This document shows, in pieces, positions 1-5,509 of a stretch of DNA of 6,471 nt. The DNA is from Synergistaceae bacterium. Its GTDB lineage: Bacteria; Synergistota; Synergistia; Synergistales; Aminobacteriaceae. The notes under the pieces are model-generated. The model did not search any database, was not told where the DNA came from, and saw only the letters and a list, made by a program, of their open reading frames with translations. Positions within the stretch are counted from its first letter, which is position 1, and the number at the start of each line of letters is the position of its first letter. Location: positions 1-6,471 of the forward strand of contig JAFSLR010000259.1 in NCBI GenBank assembly GCA_017448375.1, given 5' to 3'. Made by a program: the position numbers and the translations under genes.

Positions 1-1
1 A

Positions 2-2170
2 TTACAGTTTAAGAGCGATAAGAATCGTAAGGTTGAGAATGTCGCGGCATTTAGAGCCTGTTTTGTAGATATTGATGGTAAATATTACGGGCGTGATGAC
101 CTTACAGCGGAAGAATGGAAGACAGCGATTCTGAAATTCCACCGAGAAAATAAACTCCCGATGCCGAGTGAGATGGTATTCAGCGGAAACGGAGTACACG
201 TAAAATATTTCTTCACGCGGCTGATGACAGTGAAAGAGTTATCGCGCTGGGAACGCCTTCAAAGAAAACTTGCTGAGATATGCAAGGTGATAGGAGCGGA
301 CAGTCATTCGACAGACGGAGCGCGAGTTTTGCGAGTAGAGGGAACAAGGAACTGCAAGCCCGAAACGCAGGACAGAGACGTGCGTGTAATCTTTAGGGGA
401 GAGGATTACGACTTTGAGGAATTTGCACGAGCAATCGAGTCATTTGTTCTTGCGTCCGAAGACCCCAGCGAGGAGATCCGTGAACCTGAAGCAGAAGTAA
501 AAGCCGAAGAGCCAAAATCTGAGAAGCCATTGGCCAAAGAAAAATCGGTAGTATCAAAGACTACGGAACGTTCGAGTGTTGAAGCCAAATCGACCAGCCA
601 ATCAGAAGGCATGAAAAAATCGTGCGTACCGAGTTTCTACGTGTTAGACGCGACGGCGGGATGTGGTGAATTTGTCGCAAGGTCTGAGATTGGCAGTTAT
701 TTAGCGAAGCGGGACAAGAGCCACAGACTAGAATGCTCAGTAGCGGAATATTGCGTACCCAAACTGGAGGATAGAGCGAGGTACATAGAAAATCTCTACT
801 TCAGCTATGTAGTATTGACGAAATGTCCCGGAGCGATGTTTGAGGAACAGCTCAAGAACATACAGAAGCGTTGCGGAGAATATCGTGGAGTAAGAATCCC
901 CGAACCGAATCGGATACTGCGGGACGGTAGGAAGCTGATATTGATATGGCGGTACTCCCAAGAACCGAGTGGGAAGTATTTGCCCGGAATAGCGTTGCCG
1001 AGATGGAAGGCCACGCAGGAGTTTTTGAATAGGCACTTTGAGGACTGGGGAGCGATGGAGTTTTCAAGTGTCAAAAAATCGACAGTATTATTCCCCTTAG
1101 ATGGATTTATGGGAGGGGACGGAACCCCCGTAAGGCTTGAATATGAAAATCCTGAAACGAAATATCTCTTTGATGATTTGGCGAAAGTGGTGCTTCCATT
1201 CAAGCAGGAAGAATCTGCTGATTATAAGGAACAGAAGAAAGCGAATCGTTCGCCGAGAAAATTGAACCTAGAGGACTTGACTGCGGAATATGTAGAACGT
1301 CGAAAATCGGCGCACCAGCAATCAAGATTTAGTCCAGCGTTGAAAATCTTTAACGACTTGGTGAAGCTGTTATCGATCAGAGCGGAACAGAATGGGGGAG
1401 CAGTGCCACAGGGGCATAGGGAGGATACAGTATTCTGCGCGATGAATTTTGCAGTAATAGGAGGACTTGTGAAGATTGCCGATAAAAAGGACTTTAACGA
1501 GTTAGCGCAGAAGCTGATAGAACAGTGTGGAGGCACGTTTACACAAGAATGTACCCCGAACACGTTAGTAACGCTACGAAATAAATTTATGGGAGGTCGA
1601 GAAGTATATAGATTTAAGAAAGGGACGTTGATTAGGCGTTTGGATATAACGGCGGAGGAACAGGAGCGGCTAGAGATATTGAAGGAGCTGCCCGAACATG
1701 CCGAGCAGAAAGCGAAGAAGGTAAAACGTATCCCTGAATATAAATTATTGGGTATCTCGAAGGCGAAATATTATCGAGATAGGAAGAAATATAGGGAAGT
1801 CTGTCGGAAACTCATGGAAGTTTACGCTCGACTTTGTGCATTAGGTTGGTTAATGGGAGAAATGAGACTAGTACAAGGTTTAGCGAAATTGTCTATACAA
1901 ATGAGACTCAGAAATTCAACATATTATGAGGTGGAAAATGGGCGGCGCGGTATTCTTTTTATTCGGTATGGTGTGGGGTGGCGTTCTATGTTGCGCATGG
2001 GTCGTGGTGCTAGTCGGTGGGTGAAGATTGAGGATGCCTTGATGAAGTTTCTTGCGTATACGTATAGAGTGTGTAAGGGATTGGGAGTAAGGTCTGTTGG
2101 GCGCGTGGGGGGTATCTGGCGAGGGGTGCGTGTATTGGGTAGTGGTGGAAGGTGTAGGCCGCCGCCTTGA
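2..2170 (+). CDS. Plasmid-type primase/replication protein, 5' end outside window (AEP domain plus degenerate AEP-like domain)
   Basis: Probably primes plasmid DNA replication. The frame is open to the first base of the window, so the 5' end is missing; the internal ATG at 161 lies inside the catalytic domain and is not the start. Counting from base 2, AEP motif I is FVDIDG (Asp23, Asp25), motif II is SGNGVHV (Ser61, His66), and the third conserved block is DGARVLRVEGTRNCK (about 105-119). A low-complexity E/K/S-rich linker covers about 151-205. Residues about 250-398 resemble a second AEP domain (IPEPNRIL, GRKLILIW, ALPRWKATQEFL, GTPVRL) but lack the acidic and GTxNxK signatures. TLIRRLDITAEEQ (about 542-554) and an HTH-like LLGISKAKYYRD (about 582-593) match the tail of Bacillota plasmid replication proteins as I remember them. 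After about residue 600 the composition changes to G/R/V-rich sequence, and that end is doubtful. Function is inferred from motifs; no search was run. Confidence 0.85.
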   Translation, partial: LQFKSDKNRKVENVAAFRACFVDIDGKYYGRDDLTAEEWKTAILKFHRENKLPMPSEMVFSGNGVHVKYFFTRLMTVKELSRWERLQRKLAEICKVIGADSHSTDGARVLRVEGTRNCKPETQDRDVRVIFRGEDYDFEEFARAIESFVLASEDPSEEIREPEAEVKAEEPKSEKPLAKEKSVVSKTTERSSVEAKSTSQSEGMKKSCVPSFYVLDATAGCGEFVARSEIGSYLAKRDKSHRLECSVAEYCVPKLEDRARYIENLYFSYVVLTKCPGAMFEEQLKNIQKRCGEYRGVRIPEPNRILRDGRKLILIWRYSQEPSGKYLPGIALPRWKATQEFLNRHFEDWGAMEFSSVKKSTVLFPLDGFMGGDGTPVRLEYENPETKYLFDDLAKVVLPFKQEESADYKEQKKANRSPRKLNLEDLTAEYVERRKSAHQQSRFSPALKIFNDLVKLLSIRAEQNGGAVPQGHREDTVFCAMNFAVIGGLVKIADKKDFNELAQKLIEQCGGTFTQECTPNTLVTLRNKFMGGREVYRFKKGTLIRRLDITAEEQERLEILKELPEHAEQKAKKVKRIPEYKLLGISKAKYYRDRKKYREVCRKLMEVYARLCALGWLMGEMRLVQGLAKLSIQMRLRNSTYYEVENGRRGILFIRYGVGWRSMLRMGRGASRWVKIEDALMKFLAYTYRVCKGLGVRSVGRVGGIWRGVRVLGSGGRCRPPP
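1860..1908 (+). repeat. Direct repeat AAATGAGACT, two copies 39 bp apart
   Basis: The 10-mer AAATGAGACT occurs at 1860-1869 and 1899-1908. The 39-bp period equals 13 codons, so it may be a protein-level repeat in the primase tail (NET...NET in the frame starting at 1795, MRL...MRL in the frame of the long reading). It could also be a short DNA repeat near the replication gene. Two copies are too few to call iterons. Confidence 0.4.
1938..2024 (+). CDS. Possible 28-residue hydrophobic membrane peptide
   Basis: An ATG preceded by GAGGTGG (1928-1934) opens a 28-codon frame. The peptide is almost wholly hydrophobic and G/V/F/W-rich (MGGAVFFLFG...VVVLVGG), long enough for one membrane span. It lies in a different frame from the primase tail and overlaps it. 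The alternative frame of the primase tail stops at 1927-1929, right in front of this SD, which is the spacing expected of two genes in an operon. I recognise no family. A G/T-rich region produces hydrophobic frames by chance, so this rests on the SD and spacing only. Confidence 0.35.
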   Translation: MGGAVFFLFGMVWGGVLCCAWVVVLVGG

Positions 2171-2190
2171 GGTGCTAGGGAGGTATCCTT

Positions 2191-2400
2191 GTGGAGAATG
2201 GAATGATAGTCGTTGCTGTTGGTTTCGTGGCTCTGTTCTTGGTGGTGGCGATGGGAGGTTTAGGTGGATATTGGCGCGTTATCGGTATCTTGGGAATCAT
2301 CGGTTGGGGAGTTTCGGTGGAGCTGAAGCCGATGATGCAAGCGCGAACACATAGCCTTGATGACTGCCCCGTGTCGTTATCGTTGAGGCTCATGCTGTAG
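2191..2400 (+). CDS. Small hypothetical membrane protein, 69 residues
   Basis: The GTG start has a near-ideal SD, AGGGAGG at 2177-2183, seven bases upstream, and this decides the start. The product begins MENGMIVVAVGFVALFLVVA, giving a first membrane span at about residues 5-24. A second hydrophobic stretch follows at about 29-42 (VIGILGIIGWGVSV). The C-terminal 25 residues are polar and carry no recognisable motif. It follows the primase reading by 20 bases and ends 12 bases before the convergent resolvase, so it could be the last gene of the plus-strand operon. A role as a small plasmid- or phage-type membrane protein is possible but unsupported. The downstream half may not be genuine if a frameshift occurs, because a second open frame (2130-2354) overlaps it. 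Confidence 0.5.
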   Translation: MENGMIVVAVGFVALFLVVAMGGLGGYWRVIGILGIIGWGVSVELKPMMQARTHSLDDCPVSLSLRLML

Positions 2401-2412
2401 CTGTAAATGCGT

Positions 2413-2989
2413 TCAGCCCTTTTGCGTGGCTTGCTGTTTTGCTCGGTATATCGTCGTTACGCTGATGCCTGTCATGGCTGAGACCTGCTTGTACGAATGC
2501 GTTTGCAGTAGCTCCAGTGCGTGGTCTAGTTGTATGCGCTTGAACTTCTTGGGACGGCCTTCTCGGTAATTGGCGTTCTGCTTGGCGATGGCTTTGCCCT
2601 CCATAGTGCGTTGAAGGATCATGTCGCGCTCGAACTCAGAGAAACACAGCATGATGTTCCTGATGAGTTTGCCTGTAGGTGAACTATCCGATGATGCCCA
2701 TGTTGAGAACGTCAATGGTAACGCCTTTGTCGCTGAGACTTTCAAGAAGCTGAATGCCCTGAATGAGACTGCGAGCAATGCGATCCAGCTTCGTAATGAT
2801 GAGCGTGTCGCCAGCCTGAATGACCTTCAGCAATTTGTCGAGCTGAGGGCGATTGTTTTTTGTACCGCTGAACACGTCAGAGAAAATTGTTTCAGCACCC
2901 GCATGTTGAAGTGCGGAAATCTGAGCATCGAGAGAATTGCCATCGCGGGCTTGGCCGTTAGTGCTGACACGAGCATAGCCGTAAATCAT
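2413..2989 (-). pseudogene. Serine resolvase/invertase broken by a single-base frameshift
   Basis: Encodes a Tn3/Hin-type small serine recombinase, which cuts and rejoins DNA through a phosphoserine link; on plasmids it resolves multimers or acts for a transposon. The N-terminal part has MIYGYARVST (nucleophile Ser9), FSGTK, and KLDRIARS with Arg70 and Arg73. The C-terminal part has PTGKLIRNIM, FSEFERDMI and a GRPKK linker leading to an HTH (about 163-185, YKQVSAMTGISVTTIYRAK). The two halves lie in different frames. After MGII the sequence carries one extra G (minus strand; 2688 or 2689) and the first frame stops three codons later. Removing that base restores MGIIDSSPTGK and a normal 191-residue protein. 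The start is ATG at 2989 with GGAGG (3000-3004) ten bases upstream. As read, only a 101-residue catalytic fragment without the DNA-binding domain would be made. A sequencing error remains possible. Confidence 0.9.
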
Positions 2990-3019
2990 GTGAAAGAAGC
3001 CTCCAGTAATGAAAACGAG

Positions 3020-3073
3020 TTTTGAAAATATACATAGTCCTGATTTTACAGTAGGGAGGAAAGATTTTCAAAA
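3020..3073. repeat. 10-bp perfect inverted repeat upstream of the resolvase (candidate res subsite or operator)
   Basis: TTTTGAAAAT at 3020-3029 is the exact reverse complement of ATTTTCAAAA at 3064-3073, with 34 bases between. The pair brackets the predicted resolvase promoter, and the right arm covers its -35 hexamer. Resolvases bind paired inverted sites next to their own gene and repress themselves there, so a res subsite or operator is a natural reading. The arms are A/T-rich, so chance is not excluded. Confidence 0.4.
3043..3071 (-). promoter_or_regulatory. Predicted sigma-70-type promoter for the resolvase
   Basis: On the minus strand TTGAAA (3071-3066) and TAAAAT (3048-3043) are separated by exactly 17 bases. 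The -10 box lies about 54 bases before the resolvase ATG. Both hexamers are close to consensus. The -35 box falls inside the right arm of the 10-bp inverted repeat, as expected for autoregulation. Confidence 0.5.
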
Positions 3074-3156
3074 ATGGACATTTGAGAAGGTTTTAGAGGG
3101 CATGAATGAAGTGTTTAAGGGCAACTATACCCGAAGGAAGTTTAAGAAGACACAAG

Positions 3157-3188
3157 AAAAATTCTCCCAGCCGTAATGACAGGGAGAA
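3157..3188 (-). terminator. Rho-independent terminator of the parA operon
   Basis: Read on the minus strand, TTCTCCC (3188-3182) pairs with GGGAGAA (3168-3162) across a 13-base loop, and a run of five T follows (3161-3157). It begins 17 bases after the stop codon of the ribbon-helix-helix gene, the expected place. The loop is rather long. Confidence 0.65.
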
Positions 3189-3205
3189 GATGAGGCTTTG
3201 GAAAG

Positions 3206-3478
3206 TTACAGAGTTGCTTCCCTTATCTGGAGGTATGCGTGAAGAATTTTCTGGTAATCCTCATTTGCCATAGCTTCCCTGATGAGAGCAAGAAACATAG
3301 AATTGAGATTAAGGTCTTTGACCTTAGCGAGAATTTTGACATGCTCCAGCACGTTCTTGTTCGGGTAAATAGTAACCTGCTGTCTTTCCTGTGTGGAAAT
3401 TGCCTCATCGGGGGTTTGTTTGCGAGAGATGAAGCGTGAGACATCGGAGTCGGACGCAAAAGCTCTTTTCTTAGCCAT
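3206..3478 (-). CDS. Small ribbon-helix-helix-like protein, probable ParA partner
   Basis: A 90-residue protein. Its N-terminal 30 residues are basic and polar (MAKKRAFASDSD...). They lead into a short strand, RQQVTIYP (about 32-39), and two predicted helices, NVLEHVKILAKVKDL and MFLALIREAMAN, joined by a short N-rich turn. This strand-helix-helix order is that of MetJ/Arc-type DNA-binding dimers such as ParG or Omega, which bind the plasmid centromere and repress the par operon. Its ATG (3478) overlaps the last bases of the parA reading frame (stop at 3473-3471), so translation is probably coupled. AGGAAG at 3493-3488 supplies the SD. The reading frame is intact although parA upstream is damaged. 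Assignment rests on fold pattern and position; a plain CopG-like repressor is the alternative. Confidence 0.75.
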   Translation of the reverse strand: MAKKRAFASDSDVSRFISRKQTPDEAISTQERQQVTIYPNKNVLEHVKILAKVKDLNLNSMFLALIREAMANEDYQKILHAYLQIREATL

Positions 3479-3897
3479 GAAGATTACTTCCTAAAAAGTT
3501 ATCAAGGAAATTGCCATAGTCAATGGCGGCGTTGGTAGCAGGGTAGTCGAAGATACACTTGCGGTCGGATTGGCTGACGCTGATGGTGTTGCACCTGTGA
3601 ATGACAGTATTGTAGACCTTAGTGTTCATGACGTGAGCTGAGACGTTTGTCTGCGCCGATAAGGTGATATAGAGGGAGTTCCTGAATGGCCTCATTGATA
3701 TTCTTTTTGCCAGTGAGGATGTCGAAAGAGCCAACCACATCGTCCTCGCCGCCACTAGCCGTAGAGAAGTTAGCTTGAGCATCACAGTCAATAGCGAGGA
3801 CATGAAAGTTATGTTTTGACAGGCCACTGGCGAGGGCGAGAGCAGTAGTAGTTTTAGCAACGCCGCCCTTCTTATTGACGAGACTAATGACTTGCAT
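3471..3897 (-). pseudogene. parA: parA partition ATPase with an internal deletion
   Basis: ParA ATPases move plasmid copies apart on the nucleoid. From the ATG at 3897 the protein begins MQVISLVNKKGGVAKTTTAL, with the deviant Walker A motif KGGVAKT (signature Lys10, Lys15). The conserved AIDCDAQAN (Asp37, Asp39) and LIGADKRLSS (about 79-88) follow. The frame then stops at 3619 after 92 codons. In another frame, from about 3631 to 3471, runs a typical ParA C-terminus (MNTKVYNTVI, then CIFDYPATNAAIDYGNFLDN). The middle of the family, including the Walker B DxPP segment, is absent. About 140 residues remain of a usual 250 or so, so some 110 codons were lost at about 3631-3640 with a change of frame. 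It should not work as an ATPase. The start has no strong SD; a TTG at 3915 is an alternative start. Confidence 0.85.
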
Positions 3898-3926
3898 GAA
3901 GCAGTCTACTTTCAATGTAAAAATTT

Positions 3927-3941
3927 AACATTAAAAATGTT
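3927..3941. promoter_or_regulatory. Candidate par operator AACATT-AAA-AATGTT
   Basis: A perfect 6-bp inverted repeat with a 3-base spacer lies 30 bases upstream of the parA ATG. A further AATGT half at 3914-3918 pairs with ACATT at 3928-3932, so three half-sites sit in a row. Small ParA partners usually bind arrays of short boxes here and repress the operon. The low-complexity A/T sequence limits confidence. Confidence 0.35.
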
Positions 3942-4018
3942 GATAAGAATATTGAGTTATAGATGAAGGAATGGCGGTAAATCGTATGAGGTATTGTGTT
4001 AAGACTAATATTGAGCGA

Positions 4019-4031
4019 TGCTGTTACAGCA
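4019..4031. repeat. 13-bp dyad TGCTGT-T-ACAGCA
   Basis: A perfect inverted repeat of 6-bp arms around a single base, inside the gene-free stretch 3898-4145. The one-base centre makes it a poor hairpin but a good protein-binding dyad. A direct repeat AATATTGAG (3948-3956 and 4007-4015) lies close by, so the region may be an operator or centromere. Confidence 0.3.
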
Positions 4032-4042
4032 ATAAAAACGAA

Positions 4043-4111
4043 GGGGACGTTGAAAAGACTTAGATTTTGAGCAGTCGAGCGGTGAAAAATCTGAATTCTG
4101 CTCAAGTCCCC
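4043..4111. repeat. Nested inverted repeats downstream of the Rpn gene (large hairpin)
   Basis: The outer arms GGGGAC (4043-4048) and GTCCCC (4106-4111) enclose inner arms TTGAGCAG (4067-4074) and CTGCTCAA (4098-4105); on the right side the two arms abut. An alternative pairing, AGATTTT (4062-4068) with AAAATCT (4086-4092), competes with the inner stem. On the minus strand the structure begins 34 bases after the Rpn stop codon, and GTTTTTATT follows the final CCCC by three bases. It could therefore act as a terminator or a structured RNA; a mobile-element end is another possibility. Confidence 0.4.
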
Positions 4112-4145
4112 CGTAAGGACAACAGCCTTCTATATTTAGGCGTGA

Positions 4146-4349
4146 TTATAAAGAGCTTATCTCATCAAAGGATAAATTGGTTGCCTTTTGAATATCGTTA
4201 TCAATCATGCCCATAGCGCGTAAGCGTCTAGCGGTTTCAAAGTTAGCTTCACGCCTGCCGCGTTCTTCCCCGATAGTGATTCCTTCGTGAAGTCCTTCGC
4301 TATGACCTTTGTCGCGGAAGTATTGTTCGACAAAAGTTAATTGAGCCAT
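4146..4349 (-). CDS. Possible intragenic small protein: C-terminal 67 residues of Rpn from an internal start (RpnS-like)
   Basis: Inside the Rpn gene, in the same frame, ATG codon 255 is preceded by AAGGAG with eight bases between, as good an initiation site as any in the window. Translation from it gives MAQLTFVEQYFRDKGHSEGL and onward, a 67-residue protein containing only the charged helical C-terminal domain and none of the nuclease residues. Some E. coli Rpn genes are known to encode such an internal small form that binds and inhibits the full-length nuclease. The site falls exactly at the border between nuclease body and C-terminal domain, where that model needs it. Seen: the SD, spacing, frame and domain border. 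Inferred: that it is used and that it acts as an antitoxin. Confidence 0.5.
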   Translation of the reverse strand: MAQLTFVEQYFRDKGHSEGLHEGITIGEERGRREANFETARRLRAMGMIDNDIQKATNLSFDEISSL

Positions 4350-5111
4350 AGTATCATCTCCTTGAAAATCGTGAATGTCTTGAATGAATTTCTGTTGTAA
4401 AGCTTCGTCTTTAAGGTTGACGGCGCGGACGATGAAATTGAAGATGTCTTTGCGTTCTTCCTTACCCCAGCCTTTAGAGGCGAGTAGACGAGTGAGTTTC
4501 AACAGGTAAGAGAGTTTCTTTTCTTCCTTGCTTTTTCCGCTGAGGCCGATAGTCTTTTTAGTGGCGTAGAAAATGAGGTCGAAGGGATTATCGGAGTTAA
4601 GCAGATTATCATCGTCGAGAGCGTAGACCTCGAAGCAGTTGTACTTGTATGAAATACTAGAACCGTACTGCTCAAGTTTATAAGCCCCAATAATTTCATC
4701 TTTAGGACGGCGTTTAGTGAGAATAGCGAGACCGATGGGCATTTTTCTGTGATGAGCGAAGATGAGACAGCAGTAGAGCATCATGCGGAAGGAAATATCC
4801 TCGCCACCGCTGCCTTGAACCTCAATGTGTAGCAAAATCCATTCAGCTCTGCCGTCTTTGAGGAAAATTTTGATGAGTTCATCAACAAAGAGAGGAGAAT
4901 TATGCTCATCAGCAACCGGGCGTTGAATGGAATCGCGAAGTTCTTTAGAGAGGAACACCGGCTCACGAGAAAAATCCACGTCATGATAGAGAGCAGGTAA
5001 AGTGCGTTCAATAAGCTGAGGGAGGAAACGTTTGATGGCATCCTTCCATAAGCCGTCGAAGTCAGCGCGCTCAGAAGTAGTAGAACTGTTGTCAGAAAAA
5101 TTGTTATCCAT
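4146..5111 (-). CDS. Rpn/YhgA-like PD-(D/E)XK nuclease family protein
   Basis: A 321-residue member of the Rpn (recombination-promoting nuclease) family, often labelled putative transposase; studied members are DNA endonucleases, some toxic or acting against phage. The catalytic core is visible: Asp77 in FVDELIKIFL and Glu97/Gln99 in HIEVQG, the D...ExQ form of the fold, followed by SFRMMLYCCLIF and MPIGLAILT. The C-terminal region carries the family's usual charged, glycine-containing helix segment (HEGITIGEERGRREA) and a final helical domain. The start is ATG 5111 with GAGGA (5123-5119) seven bases upstream; the frame is open further upstream but without support. It follows the XRE gene by 65 bases and is probably controlled by it. 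An internal SD and ATG may yield a separate C-terminal protein. Confidence 0.9.
   Translation of the reverse strand: MDNNFSDNSSTTSERADFDGLWKDAIKRFLPQLIERTLPALYHDVDFSREPVFLSKELRDSIQRPVADEHNSPLFVDELIKIFLKDGRAEWILLHIEVQGSGGEDISFRMMLYCCLIFAHHRKMPIGLAILTKRRPKDEIIGAYKLEQYGSSISYKYNCFEVYALDDDNLLNSDNPFDLIFYATKKTIGLSGKSKEEKKLSYLLKLTRLLASKGWGKEERKDIFNFIVRAVNLKDEALQQKFIQDIHDFQGDDTMAQLTFVEQYFRDKGHSEGLHEGITIGEERGRREANFETARRLRAMGMIDNDIQKATNLSFDEISSL
4358..4363 (-). promoter_or_regulatory. Internal ribosome binding site AAGGAG within the Rpn gene
   Basis: AAGGAG on the minus strand ends eight bases before an in-frame ATG (4349-4347). It encodes part of the polar FQGDDT segment, which need not contain a purine-rich AAGGAG. 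This site is the basis for the proposed small Rpn form. Confidence 0.5.
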
Positions 5112-5142
5112 GTAAGAATCCTCGATAAAAAATAATGGTGTA

Positions 5143-5148
5143 ATTATA
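5143..5148 (-). promoter_or_regulatory. Possible -10 box for the Rpn gene
   Basis: TATAAT, a perfect -10 hexamer on the minus strand, lies 31 bases before the Rpn ATG in the XRE-Rpn gap. It overlaps the palindrome TACATGTA (5147-5154). No recognisable -35 box is present at 16-18 bases, so this would be a weak or activator-dependent promoter. Co-transcription with the XRE gene is equally possible. Confidence 0.3.
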
Positions 5149-5176
5149 CATGTAGAGGAGACGGAGACCGAGAAAA

Positions 5177-5452
5177 TTAAGGGAGAGAATTTTGCTCGCA
5201 AAAAGAGTTAATGAAAGAAGCGAGTCGATAAGAAAAGTCCTTTTGAGAAATGTTGAGAGCCTTGCAAATATTTTTAATGGTATGAAATTGAGGCCATTGT
5301 TCGCCGTTTTCAATACTGATCCATTTTTTGAGAGACAAGCCCGAGAGTTGGGCAGCTTGTAGTTGAGATAAGCCCTTTTCTAAGCGAAACTGTAAAATGA
5401 CGTTAGCGAACATGTTTTTAACGTTGTTACTGGAGTCATCATAGTGGGACAT
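5177..5452 (-). CDS. XRE/Cro-CI family HTH transcriptional regulator
   Basis: A 91-residue single-domain DNA-binding protein. The HTH_3-type domain spans about residues 14-75: FRLEKGLSQLQAAQLSGLSLKKWISIENGEQWPQ gives helices 1-4 with the typical Q-A-A-x-L-S-G-L-S turn and IENG motif (written in part; see 22-56), and ALNIS closes the domain. A short C-terminal tail follows. The start is ATG 5452 with a full AGGAGG SD (5465-5460) seven bases upstream. It lies 65 bases ahead of the Rpn nuclease gene on the same strand and probably represses it and itself, in the manner of the regulator in toxin-antitoxin or defence cassettes. A -10 box and a dyad lie immediately upstream of it. Confidence 0.9.
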   Translation of the reverse strand: MSHYDDSSNNVKNMFANVILQFRLEKGLSQLQAAQLSGLSLKKWISIENGEQWPQFHTIKNICKALNISQKDFSYRLASFINSFCEQNSLP

Positions 5453-5486
5453 AAAGCCACCTCCTAACGAGAAAAGAGATGAAGAT

Positions 5487-5492
5487 ATTATA
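5487..5492 (-). promoter_or_regulatory. Possible -10 box of the XRE gene
   Basis: TATAAT on the minus strand, 34 bases before the XRE ATG, in a very A/T-rich stretch. No good -35 hexamer is visible; the position 17 bases upstream falls in the TATCTAC/GTAGATA dyad. Confidence 0.35.
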
Positions 5493-5509
5493 TTATTATG
5501 GAGAGTAAA

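Noticed and set aside
1860..1908. Iteron-type replication origin
   Set aside because: Only two copies of a 10-bp repeat, within coding sequence and at codon-multiple spacing; too little for an origin call.
2042..2170. Basic 42-residue frame with GAGG nine bases upstream of its ATG
   Set aside because: It is the same frame as the primase tail, so it cannot be separated from it, and the RCRPPP ending looks non-biological.
2130..2354. Plus-strand frame starting GTG after GAGGGG, overlapping the 69-residue membrane protein
   Set aside because: The SD is too close to the start, and the W/C/R-rich product is typical of an out-of-frame reading of G-rich DNA. The 2191 frame has the better SD and a membrane pattern.
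2621..3025. 134-codon plus-strand frame
   Set aside because: Antisense shadow of the resolvase pseudogene, whose catalytic motifs read clearly on the minus strand.
3009..3176. 55-codon plus-strand frame starting MKTSFENIHSPDF and ending KFSQP, divergent from the resolvase
   Set aside because: Composition looks protein-like, but there is no SD, it overlaps the resolvase promoter and the parA-operon terminator, and no family is recognised. Possibly a remnant; not strong enough to call.
3884..4105. 73-codon minus-strand frame upstream of parA
   Set aside because: Runs through the dyads and into parA in another frame, has no SD and no recognisable motif.
5112..5201. Upstream extension of the Rpn protein by 30 residues (MRAKFSPLIF...)
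   Set aside because: It overlaps the XRE gene and has no SD, whereas ATG 5111 has GAGGA at seven bases.
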